A DNA stretch of 64,000 bases from Climacteris rufus (GCA_013398175.1 VZRZ01002226.1:193835-257834); one strand, 5' to 3'. Shown: positions 32,021 to 45,762, numbered from the stretch's first letter. Notes: generated by a model not told the origin, from the sequence alone. Numbers and translations are program-made.

Positions 32021-35000
32021 GGTTTTTTTTTCTCTTCAATCATGACCAAGGCTTTTCCATTTATTTTTGATTGATATTGTGTAACCATGTACCTTTTTGC
32101 AAAGCATTAAAGATATTCTCTTCATCATTTCTTAGCTGTTGTTGATTCAATTCTTTCTTTTATAATGGTCTCCTGCATGGTTGATCCAGAATTTAAATGA
32201 AAGTTATATACTAAAGATGACTTAGCTAAACTGGTAGCTAAACTGGTACATTCCAACAGTTAATCTGTTTTGTTTTGTTTTGTTTAATAACTGCTTTCTA
32301 TTTAGATCTCTTTACTGGTTTTAGTAGTTATAACTTTACTGTGAAGTATATAGTTCATTTCAGAACAATTGGCATCATATTACACTTTTGGTACTTATTT
32401 TTATAATCACCTCTTCTGATTTTTCATCCTAGGTATTAGTTTCAGAATCTCAGATGTGCTTAGACTGTTAGTATTTCCCTTTATTCTACACTTATATAAA
32501 ACAAAGATAGGAAGAGGCAGGGCGTTATTTAAGGATTTAGGAGCTGGAATAAGTGGCTCTATATAAAGGAACAAGTTGAGGAAAGCTTTTCCTGAAACAT
32601 CTCTCAGGCTGAAAGACATTAAGTCATGGCAAAGTGTGAGGAAAATTTCATCAAAAAGTTATAAAAGCAGGTTTCCTATGAAAATTGTACACAATTTACT
32701 AGGTCTTCAGCATTTTGCAGCTACTACAGGATAAATAAAATGTGCTTGACATACCATGCTGCAGTAATTTGGGGGTGGGGAAGAAATTTGCTAACTTGGA
32801 GTTTTTACCAGATTGATATAACCCCCAAAATTGGCTAAATAATGCTGCTTATCTTTATTCATATTCAAATATACTCAGAGTGATGAATTAGTCATCACAT
32901 AAGACAATCAAAATCCCAATTTTTCACTTCTATAGCACCAACACAAATGTCAGGGCTGCTTAGTTAGCCATGAGGAATAAACATTTATGAATGAAATCTA
33001 TTGTCTGGAAAAAAGACAGTATAGAGATCCTCTGTGAATGAACTGAATTGCATCCAAGGAATATATAGCTCTTTAGGCATGAGTTTCTTCTTCCAGCAGA
33101 AACAACCTTGCAAAGCTCCTCGCAACATTGTTAACTAATTGCTTATTTTTGTAATTATCAGTATTAGCTAATTGGTTTGGCCTGCAGCCAAGAGTAGCTG
33201 TTTTTATCATTCTTCACTGTCTTGTGAATTGAGTTGTACTCTTTCAAAACCGCCTACCGTATCAAAACCCCATCAGAAAAGCAATGCTATGGCTTTCTTT
33301 ATCCTGCTCAGCTTTGCTTCAGAAACAAACACATTTTGTCTGTGTGATTATAACAGCATAAGAGTATATTTCTATAAAATTTTGTCAAAGCTGTACACAT
33401 GGAAAAGTTTTGTTACTTTCAATTGCAGCAAATGACACATATTACTTGTCTCTACTTTTTGTATTGACTATATGCGTCTTCTGGGCCAGCCAAACAGTAA
33501 TTAATTGAACAAACTTATCAATTCTTCTCATAACTTGTGTTCTGCATTGCTGGAGGAATTCGAAATACATTTGAGTTACAAAATGCGATCTTCTTCTAAC
33601 TTTGCAAGGAAGAGAATTTTCATATCTTAGTGTAATTCCTTGCACAATTGAATAGTTGTATACCTTTCTTCTTGTTTTATTGTCAGCTCAAGTATCCAAT
33701 TATCCTGCAGTATCCAAAGCATTCTAGCATTCTATCAATCTTCTGTTGTAGATTTAATGTATAGTAATGCAAACAGTTTTAGAAAACTTAATGTCGTTTA
33801 ATTGAGAAATTGTTTTCTACTATTTTGATATTTTGGGGAGCAGCTCAAGTGTGATATTTTCTTTGGTATACATTTGTTAAATTTTTTGGTGGTCTTTTCC
33901 TATGTGGATAAATGTCTTTCTAAGCTCTCCATTGTGGACAATCTGTAACAAAGTTTACTGTTAAAACTTTATCACATGTCTGCTTAAGCTGTTTTATATT
34001 TTCCTCACATATAAGTCTCTCATAAACACTCATTTTATATATTTTGTCTACAAATATTTTTACTTAGATTTCTTTAAAGTAGATATTCTTTCTTTTTCCA
34101 GTGTTCTTTCCCACTCCATATAGTAATTATTTTTAATATTGCTAGGTAAAAATAATCAGAGTATAAGTAAAAATAAATCAAAGAGTTGCTTACTATTGTG
34201 GAGTACGGTAATCCTGCTGACATACTGCCTGGAAATACTAGTCTGGAAAATACTTAAATGACAGAAATTTATAGACTTCTCTGAATTTTTATTTAGTAAA
34301 TAATTTGATAAGAATACTTAGTATTCTTGTTACTTTATATACATATATATATGTATTTTTTTCAGGTTTTATGTGTATGTATATGAATATAAAATGACAA
34401 CAACAATATAGACAGTTTTTCCCAGTATAATGGTTTCATTCTAGTACCCGAAATAGAGCTGAGGTGAACTTCTGTATCACATCTTCAGAGAAGGTATGAA
34501 ATGTATGGATGATGGTATTTTTCCTTTCCAGGCCTTCCTCTGAGCATTTAAAGTAGGGTTGATTTCACATAGTATTAGATGTTTAATATACAGATATGTA
34601 CTTCCAAGTGAATCAGTCTGAATTCACTTAGAGTCAAAGAGACAAGTTGTCTTAGCTAATGTTTCCTCTTCTGTGCTTTAAGCATCCTTAATAAGGTGAG
34701 ACAAAACAAGCTCTATGAGTGTTCATCTCTCTCAACCCACTAGAGTGGGACCCTAGTCCAAAAATTGGAAAAATCCTTCCTCTAAATTTTTTTTTTGTCT
34801 TTCTAAGCTTGTAAATTCTTGCTTAAAAAATATGACAAACATCCTGAAACAGAGCTTCACACACATTTGTTTTCATCTGTAAAGGTAATTCAAATTCTAC
34901 CAATGATTCAAGTTCTTTCACTTGACCTTTATTGGTTCTTTAAATATTTTGTTTAAGTGTAAATTATTGCAATTTTTTAGCGAGTTCACAGAAACCAAGC

Positions 35001-36081
35001 CTGGATTTAAACAGGTAGCTGATACAATCGTGCTCCACACATGAACCTGAAAATTTAGGGAAAATGAAGTGTTAAATACTGCTTAATGATCTATTTTTTT
35101 CCATGCACAAATACCAACTAGTTGATGTAACCACACTTTATTTAAAGTAAAAACCAGAAAATTTGACCAAATAAATGCAGCAGTCAGTACCAAGCACTTC
35201 CCTCACTACTCTCTGCACTAGTGAAGGAACTGCTGGTGAACTGCTGCTTCCTCACCTTGCAGTGATACCCCCCTTAGCCAGGGACTGTGCAGCCTTTCAA
35301 GGCCACAAAGCCTGATCCAGACCAACAGCATTGCTGAGACAGGAGCTGCCTTTCCTTGTCTGCCTCTCTCCTGCTCTCTTCACCAGACCTCCCATGACTT
35401 GGTCTCCGTCCCTATCTCTGCTTTCCTTGCCTAGCTGCTCAGCACTTGCTGCATTCCCACCAGCAGCTGTAGCTAACTGCTGCAATATTCCTAACCATCT
35501 TTCTAATGCTTTTCCTTAGGTTAACAACAAATTTATTATTTATTACTAGCAGTTTCTTGGAAATAGGGAAATATTAGCAGACTCAATGTCTTGTAGCTCA
35601 AAGGAAACTAAATGCCAATCCCTCTTCAGAGCTCAAGATGCCCTCTAAAAAGTCTCTGATCTGTTTTCTTTCTGCTCCTGACTCTCACTTTGGTCCTCAG
35701 AAGCTATTGTTTGCTATAAGAAGGCATATAAATACCTGCCCAGAATTTTACAGAGTAAGACAATTACAATTTTTAAAGGCTTCCTGATATGCTTTCTTTT
35801 TTAATAGAAGTGACGCCAAATGTAATGAAAGTACATATGGAAAGCAATATTTAAGCCCCATGCATTTGTCCCTCTCAGTTTATTTGCCACTCTCTCCAAT
35901 GCACATCACCAGAACTGAAATTCTCAGACACAAGAAAGGGTAGAGAAGGGACATATGGACAACCTGCTTTGTCTTCTGGGCTTTAATCATAAAACTTAAA
36001 TTTTCTCACTACTGTAGTCAAAGAAAAATTCCTAGAAGAATTTCTAGGTAGATGGCAGCCATTTCAACAAAATGTTATGAA

Positions 36082-36142
36082 TTTTCCTTCTTTTTTTTTA
36101 TTCCTTTTTTTCTTTTTTTTTTTCTTTTTTTTTTTTTCCTTT
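36082..36142. repeat. Interrupted poly-T tract
   Basis: About 60 bases of T broken by single C or A bases. It accounts for the F-rich 62-codon plus-strand frame at 36052-36240. Confidence 0.95.
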
Positions 36143-39100
36143 GGCACTGCTGCTATTGCACAATGTCAGGAAATAACCTTCCCATTCTGCACAGTTTCAT
36201 ATTTTCACTGATCCTTGAAAAACAGCTGTTACTAGGATAAGACTGGGTATATTCCTAAAACTGCCAATATGCAAACAGCTATTAACCTTTTAAAATTGTG
36301 TTCTACACATAACAGCATTTCTGTTAGAATCAGATTATGTCTTTATAGGCTCGAGTTAGACTCTAAAAAAACTCCATCACATGAAAAACAGAGTCATTAC
36401 AGACTAAACTTTAAATACCACAAATAGACAAACACAATTAAGTAGTTTAGAGGATATAGAAGGTGCTTGTTCTTTTTTTTTTTTTTTAAACATGGTTTAA
36501 CCACTGGAGAAGATGTAAAAATAAGAGTAACCATGGGTTATACTAAATCTATATTTAGAATATACGTGGCTATATTTTAAATAGTATCAGAGGCAGATAG
36601 TATATGGCCCCTATGATCAGCCTTGTGTTTAATGACAACTACATGACAGAATTGGGAGACTTTATAGAATTCACCAATGTTACAATTTCTGGTGGGTTGA
36701 GATTCTGGGTTTGTCCAGAAGATGAGTTCTACTTGAAGAAAAATAAAATTTTGCGGGCATGTAGAGTGAAAACAATTTTGATCTATATTTTCTTTCATAA
36801 TGTAGCATTCCAAAAACACACAGTAAAGAACATGGAAATAGAAACACGAAGAAGTAACCAGGAGGCATATTTTTGCTGTATGTTTTATCATGTACTACCA
36901 AGCTGTGGAAGATAAGAACTTCCTTTAGGACCTTTAAGGGCAGTGAGTAAAAACTTACATTCAACAGGATTTGAAATCAACAAAACTATTTTGACTGCAC
37001 TGTATTTTTCTTCAGGTTAATGTTACTTTTCTTCAACAGCATAGCAGTCAGTGCTGCATTGAATCAGTACAACTGCAGGAGAGCCAGTCACATCTGGGTT
37101 GTAAAACAGCCAGATCAGACATGACTGGTATATTGACTTATCTGAAGATTGTTGTTGGTAACAAGAGAATAGTTTATCTTGTCATAGAAAAAGAAAGCTT
37201 CATTTGTTCATATCTTGGGGATCCTATGCTAAGGAGAGAATCACTGGCCACTTTGTGGTAGGAAAAAAATATTCAGTGTTCAAGGACAGTTTGCTTTTAC
37301 TAGACAGGAGCTGGCAGAATGACTCACAAATTATGGTCATGATGATGTTTGCTGTCAACAAATTTGACACTGCAGAGGACATGACAGTGATTCTTTGAGA
37401 AAGATATGTCATGCAAGTGAATTTTCCCAAAGTAAAGGTACTTATAAACATTTATATTTATGCATCTATGCCTGTATGTGTCTTTTTTTTCCCTGTACAT
37501 TATTCCTTCTTGGAAGGCAGAGATTAATATGACTAAAGTAGAAAGTGAATAATTGTTTGCCTCCCAACCCCAGGCATTTTGCTTAATCTTTAAAAGCATG
37601 CTTGGTCAGGTTCCAGAGGTCATGCTGAACCCTGAGAAATACAAAATTCTGTTTAAGTACAGTTTATTACAGCTAATTACAACCAAGCCATCATCTTTCA
37701 GAACAGTGTTCCTACTGATGCTGGTTTTCTAAAATATTTTCTACTAGCTTTGTGAAATGACAGCACATCACAGCTACTTTTCCCAGAAACCTAGTGAGAA
37801 AAAACTAGCCTCTGAAGAATTAAAAGGGTGGTTTTTTTTTTTTTTAACTTTCAGTCTAAAAACATAGATCTAGAAATACAAGTAGGACACAATCCACTTT
37901 AACCCTTCCCCCAGTAACTTCACACTTTTTTTCATTTGGCAGACACTGGCTGAACTGTGCTAAACTAGCCTGTTCTACTGCACAAAATATTGGGGATTTA
38001 CATTTTGTTCTTCCCAAACAGAATTAAAATCAATGTTAATTTTAATTGTTTACTTCATATTAAATTCTATATCTTAGAAGTGTTTGAGAACATATATTGT
38101 GCCTTCCTTTTTTCCTCTCCCTGAAAAGAAAAAGTTATGCATGATGCCAGAAGCCATTCAAGGCATACACTGAAGGTTTTATTTTCGATATCAGTTTCAG
38201 AGGTGAAAAAACTTGCATATATTCTGCTGGAAAAACAGGTAAAGTGAAAAACACAAGACAAATGCATATACTATTGCTGCAAAACCCATCATGATCCTAC
38301 AATGCACTTAATCAGAATTAGCATAAATTAATAAGTCTAATTGCTTAAGAAAAGGAAAGATAATTATCAATTCTGACATTGACAGTTTTTGATTGAAATC
38401 GGCCTTTTTTATTAATTTACACAGAAGGTGAATTTTTAACAGAGTACTTTTCAAGGCTTAGTAAATATAGCTGTATCCTTTTTCTTCTCTTGTTCTTCCC
38501 TCTGCCTCTTCCTTTATTTTATCCCTGAATAGTCTACAGTTCTCGGTTATTGCAAAGGGATAGAGTACTCATTTAAAATAGCAATATAATTGTGGGCTAC
38601 TGATTTCAATATCAGTTAATCTTACACTTAGCACGTTTTTTTTTCCTAATGGTTTGTTGAATATGTTTCCTGGGAAACACGTAAACGTGGTTAAAAGCTA
38701 CAGCAGACAGAAAAAAACCTGATTATATCTAATGTTTTAATGGATTGACACAGTGAAAATGCATTATATAAATTCATATGGTTTTTCTCTCTCTCAGACT
38801 TTAAACATATTTCATTTACAGTGTTCAAAATTCTGCTCATGTCTCTCTGACAGTCAGAATCTATCACAGTCATTCCAAAAGACAGATGTAGGCAAAAGCA
38901 TAATAAAACCCCTAAAATCGGTTTATATTAGAAAACAGGAGGACACAAACCCAGTCTTTTTTTCACTTTATTCAACATTCATATTGTGATCAAAATTATA
39001 TAAAGAAAATGCTGCTAATGAAACATGCTTCAGAAAAAATTTTTAGTCCCCCTTTCTTTTTTTCCTTCCAAGTCACTTTTTATAGGCGTAGTTAATAATG

Positions 39101-40498
39101 TATCAGCTTTTATTTTCAAATTTTACCTTGCACATTGGTGGTATCAAATATTTGGTGTATTTAAATCTGTTTGTGCCATTGCTCTAATCTTTATGCATGT
39201 AACTCTCTGTTTCAATTGGGATGACATGAATGTCTCAGTTTCCTGAAATCTGTTACTTCAGAACACGTCAGCATTGTGACAAAATGAGTACTACCTACTG
39301 CGTTTCCCCTTATTTTTTTCTGTATCTTCCCTACTGGGAAGAAGGACATCTAAAATCCATTGCCCTCCATAGCTGATGCATGACACTGTGAGAAGCTGTG
39401 TACATAAGAAGGACAGACACTCACAGCAGTGAGTTTAAACTCTTTCTTGTGAGATAACTACCCTTGGCATCAGAGTGTTACCTCGAGAAGAAACACCATG
39501 GAAGACAGATCAGGTTGACAGTGCTGTTAATCTTTATGCTGGCTGTACAGAGATCTCTTAACTCTCAAAATATTTAAGTCCCTCTAAGCACTGTCAATTC
39601 GATACAACATCAACAACTCTAGCATTGCTGAAAAGGTAAAAACTAACAAGGTTTTCCTAAGAAAATAATGTTGTAGCAGTGAGTCAACCCAATGGATTTT
39701 TTTATTAAAAAAAAACAACAAGTAAATAATTTGTACTTGTGGAAGCCAAATATGTAATCATCAGAAAGGCAAGCTGTGTGCACTGTCCTTGTCATAGTCC
39801 AGAAAAAAAAGACAGGTGGATATAATGACATGCAAAACCAGCTTTCAGGTAAAGGCTGTTCAACCATATTTTCTGTTATAGTAGCCACTTCAATTAAAAA
39901 AACAAACATGGTATTTTCAGGATCTGCAATAAAAGAAGACTATTTCTTTTTCAAGGGAACTCTAAAGAGTACACACTGACTGTCAACAAATCCTTCCATG
40001 ATCACTGAAGCCTTACATAGGGCTTGGACACTCTACCTAGACTGCTTTACAAACAGTTCTCTAGCAACAGTCTCAATGTTGCAATAATGACATGAAAGAA
40101 GAACACGGACACCTGTTGAGAGCAAAGGAACAAGTGTCGGGTGGACTCTGCCCATCTTTATTATATCTGTGTCTCAGAAATCATAGTGGATTGGAGGAGC
40201 AGCTTCGCCGCCCCTCAATCACACTGGTCAAAGGAAACGTCCATCAGACTTCTGTGTCCAGGAGAAAGGAATGTAAATAATAAGTTATTGTTACAATAAC
40301 ATGGCTATGTTTACAGAGAATGTGTGAGAGCCAGTTACAAAAGAATGAAAACATCAGAACTGCAAAACTCAGGGCAACTCCTCAAGACTTGACTCGCTAC
40401 GTGTTCATGGATCTACCCTAGAAACATTTTCTTTGGCATAGACAGAGGTTACAGTGCCTGCACTTTTTAAATTTAGCAGTATGGTATTAGGCAATTTG

Positions 40499-40521
40499 AA
40501 AAATAAAATAAAATAAAATAA
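40499..40521. repeat. AAATA pentanucleotide repeat
   Basis: About four and a half AAATA units. Confidence 0.9.
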
Positions 40522-42443
40522 GGACATGTTCTGAAAGAGACATTTTTCTAATTTTGTATTCAAACAAGACTTTTAAGCAGTAGAAAATTGTAATGATTTT
40601 TTGGGGGGGTGAATAAAATCTCACCATTTTCAGATTTTATTTGGTTTGGTTATTTTTTTGGGCACTGTTTGTTAATTTGGTTTTGATTGAGTTTTTTTTC
40701 TTGTTTTTTTTCCCATTTATTCTTTCTCCATATTTAATCAGAATATTTCTTGACCTGTTTTTATTTCTTGATTTGTTTTAAGCAGCTAAATGAACACCAC
40801 CTTGTCTAATGAATCAATGTGTTTGGCCAGATATGTTCCAGCAAGATGGTTTTAACAACATGACATTTAAGTACTCTTCACACCAGAAACCTCTATCAAA
40901 TGGAAAAAAAACATCATTATCTTCTTTCTCACTCACCCCTTTTCTGCCTTTGGTCATGTCATGTTTGCTGTCACTGCATTGCGCTCTTGTTCTGGTCTGA
41001 GTGGCTCACGCTCCACAACTTGATATCAGTTGATACTGTTTTGAGATTGGGTACTGTTTACAATAAAGAATTAAATCAAATGTCTGTCAGCAATCTGAAA
41101 ATCAGTGCTCTAGCCATAGTGATTCACGTACATGGGTATATGAGACTCTGAAAGAAGTCTCATGCCAAGGCTGTGACAAACTACTTTGGTGGACCATAGT
41201 TCAGTTTCTAAACTGGAAAAGAAGTTAGGCTCCAAAATGATATTGACTCCAGAATAATGAATGTGTGGGAAAGTAATTGGTGTTCAAGTTGAATGTGGAA
41301 GAATTGTTTCTTTTGGTGAATGTTCAGTTCAATCTTCATTGCTTATTCCATCCATGGTCTCCTGAGATGAGACTTCTTTCAGAGCTGCCAAGTAAATTGA
41401 AACTGACTTGCAATTTATTTAGAAGGCAACTACCCCTGACTCGGGTTGGATTTGAACTGGAGCAGAGGCACTGAAAATAAATACAGAGATGTTCTAATAA
41501 CAGCAATTTCCTGGAAAAAAAGTACCCACACCTATTAAATATATATATTTATAATTTTGTTCTTGGGGCTGCAGAATAAGCTTATGCATATTTCTGGAAT
41601 TTGTTAAGAAAATTATAATGCATAATATTGATATCTCAACAAAATATTAAGCTGAGTTTTTAGCAGGAGAACTACATATTGTGTGCTCATTCGTATCTGC
41701 TATAATAAAATAAATCCCACTGAATGAAATCTGGTAGGTTCTATCCGATGTCTGTTTTTCTAAACAGTTTGAGGGTGATGTTTTCAAGTCTAATAACTGC
41801 AAACTCTGTGTTTTAGCATGTCATTATCACTCAGAAAAAAAGCAAAAGCAAAGCAAATCAAACTTATCTTTTTTTTTTTTTTTTCCATGAATCCATCAAT
41901 ATCCATGCCTTTCAGATCAATAGCTTCTCTTACAGGAAGAATGTAATAGAAAAGAAAATTGTCAAGCAGCCACCTCTTGTGTCTGAGAACTCAGTGAGCA
42001 GATTGCTAGACTAGGCTAGGCTTCAACTTCCTTCAAAACATATATATAGACTTTATCCTGTGGTTGGTTCTGCATGGACAGGTTCCACTTCTGCTGGAAT
42101 TTTGTTGCCCTCCAGGTTTTTAGAGATAATGGGCTCAGATGAGGCCTGTGAATCTGCTGTCAGAGCTGTAATTGCAGGATTGGGTCTTTTATTGCTCTTT
42201 CTTTCAGCCTCTGTGTTTACACGTACAGAAACCTGCTTGAAACACTTGTTAACAGGAAAGCTTATCTGCTGTGCTTTAGCAGTACAGCACAGACATTATT
42301 GCAAAAGGGAAGCTGCAAAATTGGTAGGAATAACTTGGAAAACACTTCAACTGGTAATACACAGTAAAACCTGTGATTCCATGTCCATATAATTAGTCAT
42401 GTCTGAGATCGACAAATAGGAAGGTAGATAGATGGATAAGTAG

Positions 42444-42495
42444 ATACATACATACATACATACATACATACGTACGTACATACATACATACATAC
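42444..42495. repeat. ATAC tetranucleotide microsatellite
   Basis: About thirteen ATAC units with a CGTACGTA interruption near 42470-42478, preceded by a short degenerate GATA run. It accounts for the Y/V/C-rich minus-strand frame over this position. Confidence 0.97.
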
Positions 42496-42704
42496 TTTCT
42501 AGGACATTTTGTGCTTTTAAATTTTTTTTGCCTAGTTTCTTGAAAGAAATATCTCGTTTTAATAAACGAACATATTGAAATTCCAAAAATCTTTCAAAAA
42601 GTAATAACACATTCCAGGGTAATGACAGTGCAGTGAAAGCTCATTTTGACTTTTAATACTCAGTAAGGAGCTAACAGACTTCCATTAAAAGATGTTTTTT
42701 AAAA

Positions 42705-42742
42705 GATGATTGTTTTAAATATATGATGATTGTTTTAAATAT
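42705..42742. repeat. 18-bp direct tandem duplication
   Basis: GATGATTGTTTTAAATAT occurs at 42705-42722 and again at 42725-42742, with AT between them. Confidence 0.9.
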
Positions 42743-43151
42743 TTTCTATCTAAATAATTATTTTATAGGTTATTTCCTCCCAAATAATTTTCATAAGAAA
42801 GATTACACACCTATCTCTTCTGAGCAGAAAGAAATAGATGAGGATTTACAAATGACAGGAAAAAAATCTTGGCTATGCTTGTAATGATTTCATTTCAGTT
42901 TCATAAAAATTTAAAAGAAATACTTTCAGTAGTGGAATTACAGACCAGAGAATCACTGCTTCGAGTCACAGTACTAGTCAGAGCTCAGGAACTCCAAACC
43001 TTCACCTTTCTTTTTAGGCCATGCTTTGCAAAGACTCATGCCACTGTGAGGATATATTTCTCATCCTGTTCCATCTTTGCTTTTATCATTTTACTTAATT
43101 GCGGGATACATCCAAAGAAGTGGTGCAATAAATAAAAGGTGAAAAAAGAGA

Positions 43152-43173
43152 AAGAAAGTGGTACCACTTTCTT
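43152..43173. repeat. Perfect 22-bp palindrome
   Basis: AAGAAAGTGGT followed directly by its reverse complement ACCACTTTCTT, with no loop. It lies about 30 bp before a CR1 tail. Confidence 0.92.
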
Positions 43174-43204
43174 GAATTGCTTTTATGATTACACAGTTAA
43201 CTAG

Positions 43205-43440
43205 TGTTTATAGCATGAAGCTGAGTCAGGGGAGGTTTAGGCTGGATATTAGGAAAAGGTTTTTCATCCAGAAGATGATTGAGCACTGGAACAAGGTCCT
43301 CAGGGAAGTGGTCACAGCAAAAAGCCTGTCAGGCACATGATGTGACTCTTGGGGTGTCCTGTGCAGTGCCAGGAGTTGGGCTTGATGATCTTGATGGGTC
43401 TTTTCCAACTCAGCATATTTTAAGATTTTGTACTAAGCTA
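43205..43440 (+). mobile_element. CR1 LINE 3' end
   Basis: Blocks in CR1 order: GGTTTAGGCTGGATATTAGG, CACTGGAACAAGG, AGGGAAGTGGTCACAGCA, GGGCTTGATGATCTTGATGG and GTCTTTTCCAACTCAGCATA. The terminal repeat is worn. A 139-codon frame (43279-43698) starts inside it and is fortuitous. Confidence 0.9.
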
Positions 43441-44422
43441 GAATGGCTCTTGTGCATTAACAGTTTTTGCCCTGAGCCAATGAGTCCAAAAATGTATTAT
43501 AGCAGCCAAAAACTAGTGGAAAACAAGGAAGCCAGGATTAAAACCTATTCCATGTGTACCTCTTCTACGCCAAAAGGATATGGGAAGGCAAGTACATTGC
43601 CATGGCAGCTCTCCATCATCAGAGAATCCCCCTTTACTGAACTAACCCTACAGTGCCTATTAAAATGGCTTTATGGCTTTAATATACTGGAAAGTTAAGA
43701 CCAATGTGAGTCTGGAGATTTGGAACAGTAAAACCTTTCTAGATAGAAATGGTTCTGTGATATATCAGGTTCTCTCGAGCAACACACACTACTTTTTCAA
43801 GAGAAAAAAAAAAAAACAACCCTCCACAAGAAAAAAAAGAAAGACAAAAGTGAAGGAAAGGAAAAGCAAAAGGGGAAAAGAAGACATTTTGTGTTGTGAT
43901 TTTTCATTTAAATCTTCATTTCACATTTTCATTTGGGGTATGTGATTTAAAATTTCAATTCAGTAAAAGAGGTCATTTAGGGAGAAGGGATTTTTCAGAG
44001 ACGCTCAGAATGGTTTGATCATAATTCAAATACTGATGAACTAAGAGTGTTTACTTGCTCACAAGCAGAATATTTTGGCATTCACCCCATTCTTAAAAAA
44101 AAACAAAACTAAAATAGAATCCTTTGAAAATAGGAATGAGTGTGGCAAGGATAGAGAACAAGATGCTAGTTTACATTGCTGGAACTAGCTAATTTAGATG
44201 GGATGCGTCCTTGAACTCTTTTGAATAGATTGAAATTTGAATTTTGAATTTTAAACTTGAAATTTCTTTTAATTTCTTCTATGGGATGAGCCTACATTAG
44301 TCTTATGAGTGCAATACTGAAATGTACCCATTTACATCTGAAGTTATTAGAAATTAAATCTTGCAGGAATCAGTCCTGTGTGAATTACACAAGTTACGGC
44401 AAGCCTGTATGCATTTGTGTGT
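43441..44422. other. Unclassified AT-rich DNA with A-rich tract
   Basis: An A-rich stretch at about 43800-43880 gives a lysine-rich pseudo-frame. TTGAATTTTGAATTTT low complexity occurs at about 44235-44275. No element was recognised. Confidence 0.5.
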
Positions 44423-44427
44423 GTCTG
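44423..44427. repeat. Target-site duplication, left copy (GTCTG)
   Basis: Identical to 45007-45011, outside the other end of the LTR. Confidence 0.85.
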
Positions 44428-45006
44428 TGTCGTGGTTTAACCCCAGCCATCAATCATGCTCCTCACAGCCACTTGCCCACTCCCCCACCAGCAGGACTGG
44501 GCAGAGAGTCAGAAGGGTAAGAGATAGACTCGTGGGTTGAGATAAAGACAGTTTAATAGGGAAAGCAAAAGCCACTCAAGCAAACTAAGCAAAACAAGGA
44601 ATTAATTCACTACTTCCCATGGGCATGTTCGGCCATCTCCAGGAGAGCCGGGCCCTATAATGCTTAATGGTGACTTGGGAATACAAAGGTCATCTCTCCA
44701 AATATAACTGCCCTTCTTCCCCCAGCCTTATAGACAGTGCATGGTTTCAAATGGCATGGAATATTCCTTGGTCACTTTGGCTCAGCTGCCCTGGCCATGC
44801 CTCCTCCCAACTTCCCATGCATCCCCAGTGTTTTTGCCAGTGTTGCAATACGAAAAGCAGAAAAGGCCTTGGATCTGTGCAAGCACTGCTTAGCAATAAC
44901 CAAAACATCTCCATATTCTCAACCCTGTGTTCAGCACAAATCCAAAACAAGCCCCGTAACCGCCACTGTGAAGAAAATTAGCTTTAGCCCAGAAAAAAAC
45001 AGCACA
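44428..45006 (-). mobile_element. Complete ERV solo LTR, family A (copy 1)
   Basis: Plus-strand ends are TGTCGTGG and CAGCACA. The 5-bp direct repeat GTCTG lies directly outside both (44423-44427 and 45007-45011), so both termini are original. The minus strand is the transcriptional sense: a TATA box reading TCTATAAG at 44728-44735 and an ATTAAA signal (plus-strand TTTAAT at 44552-44557). The sequence between matches the copies at 45763 and 63280 block for block (GGTTGAGATAAAGACAG, GGAATTAATTCACTACTTCCCAT, CATGGAATATTCC, AAGCACTGCTTAGCAATAAC). There is no internal retroviral sequence. The 165-codon frame at 44737-45234 crosses out of this LTR and is not a gene. Confidence 0.93.
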
Positions 45007-45011
45007 GTCTG
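45007..45011. repeat. Target-site duplication, right copy (GTCTG)
   Basis: Identical to 44423-44427. Confidence 0.85.
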
Positions 45012-45757
45012 TAAAATCTTATATTTCTATTCTACACTGAGATTCTTTTGTGAATCAATACATATTAAAGACTTGTTTTTAAAATGTTTTTGGCAGTTGT
45101 TGAATTCAACTCATCTGATAGACCAAAGTTCAAGATATTGCTCTGTACCAAAAAAAAGAAATCCACCATATATTCTTCTTTATTATTTAGTAGGGCTGTT
45201 CAAACATCTTGGACTTAAAACATGTATAGAATAATTTTAACAGATTTAAGTACCACCGTGATTTGTGTCACCTAAAGTACATTTCAGGGAAAGTACACTA
45301 GTCACAAAAAAAAATGGAAATAAAATAAACCCCTCCCATTTTATTTGTTGTGAGTGAGTCGCCATATGGGTTGTTGCTCATCGTTCCTACTACTTGAATA
45401 AAGCTTCATTTTATAAATTTTTGTCAGATTCCATTACTGTTTGAACCACAACCCAGTGAACACAGTGACACAGTAATTGAGAATACAAATACTTATTAAA
45501 ATACTTTATCTTTTCATGGTGTGTTTACATTTTAAATGAAGTCAAATGCTGGGACAGTGCAATGTTCAAACCTAAATCTACACATTCTCTCTGTAATGAA
45601 TGTTATTTTTACCTTGCTATGGCAAAACATACATTTATGTGTAATCAGCTAGCAATGTACATCTACCTTCACAACTTTGCGTTTATGTTTAGACCACATG
45701 TACAGCTACACCTGTAGAGATGATTTTTATATGAAGGGTAATTTAGGCGTATCTGGG
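45012..45757. other. Unclassified AT-rich DNA between two family A LTRs
   Basis: The 0.75 kb lies between two same-strand LTRs of one family, but the two have different target duplications. It is therefore older host DNA, not retroviral interior. No coding resemblance was seen. Confidence 0.65.
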
Positions 45758-45762
45758 ATAAC
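45758..45762. repeat. Target-site duplication, left copy (ATAAC)
   Basis: Identical to 46358-46362. Confidence 0.8.

Larger units (their letters stand above)
32021..42443. other. Unclassified AT-rich DNA, 10 kb
   Basis: No confident transposon, exon or RNA gene. It holds a TTTTG run at about 32268-32285, a 12-bp tandem duplication (AGCTAAACTGGT, 32224-32247), an AT-alternating palindrome at 34335-34356, a long T-rich tract at 36082-36142, an AAATA repeat at 40499-40521 and several shorter T runs (36473-36487, 37829-37845, 41870-41885). GC-richer unclassified patches occur at about 35180-35510 and 40085-40270. Confidence 0.45.
42496..43204. other. Unclassified AT-rich DNA
   Basis: Contains an 18-bp tandem duplication at 42705-42742 and a 22-bp perfect palindrome at 43152-43173. 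No gene was seen. Confidence 0.5.

Noticed and set aside
31657..32088. 143-codon minus-strand frame and 99-codon plus-strand frame
   Set aside because: Both lie in the GC-rich tandem units of a family C LTR, where stop codons are rare on either strand.
36604..36915. 103-codon plus-strand frame overlapping 104- and 94-codon minus-strand frames
   Set aside because: Similar lengths on both strands and no resemblance to a known protein. Treated as chance.
42060..42392. 110-codon frame with a hydrophobic segment
   Set aside because: Single frame without splice context or recognisable family. Such lengths are expected by chance in 64 kb.
43279..43698. 139-codon plus-strand frame
   Set aside because: It starts in the untranslated tail of a CR1 element and has no coding resemblance.
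44737..45234. Longest open reading frame (165 codons, plus strand)
   Set aside because: It begins inside the family A LTR, antisense to it, and runs out into AT-rich DNA. No domain or family resemblance.
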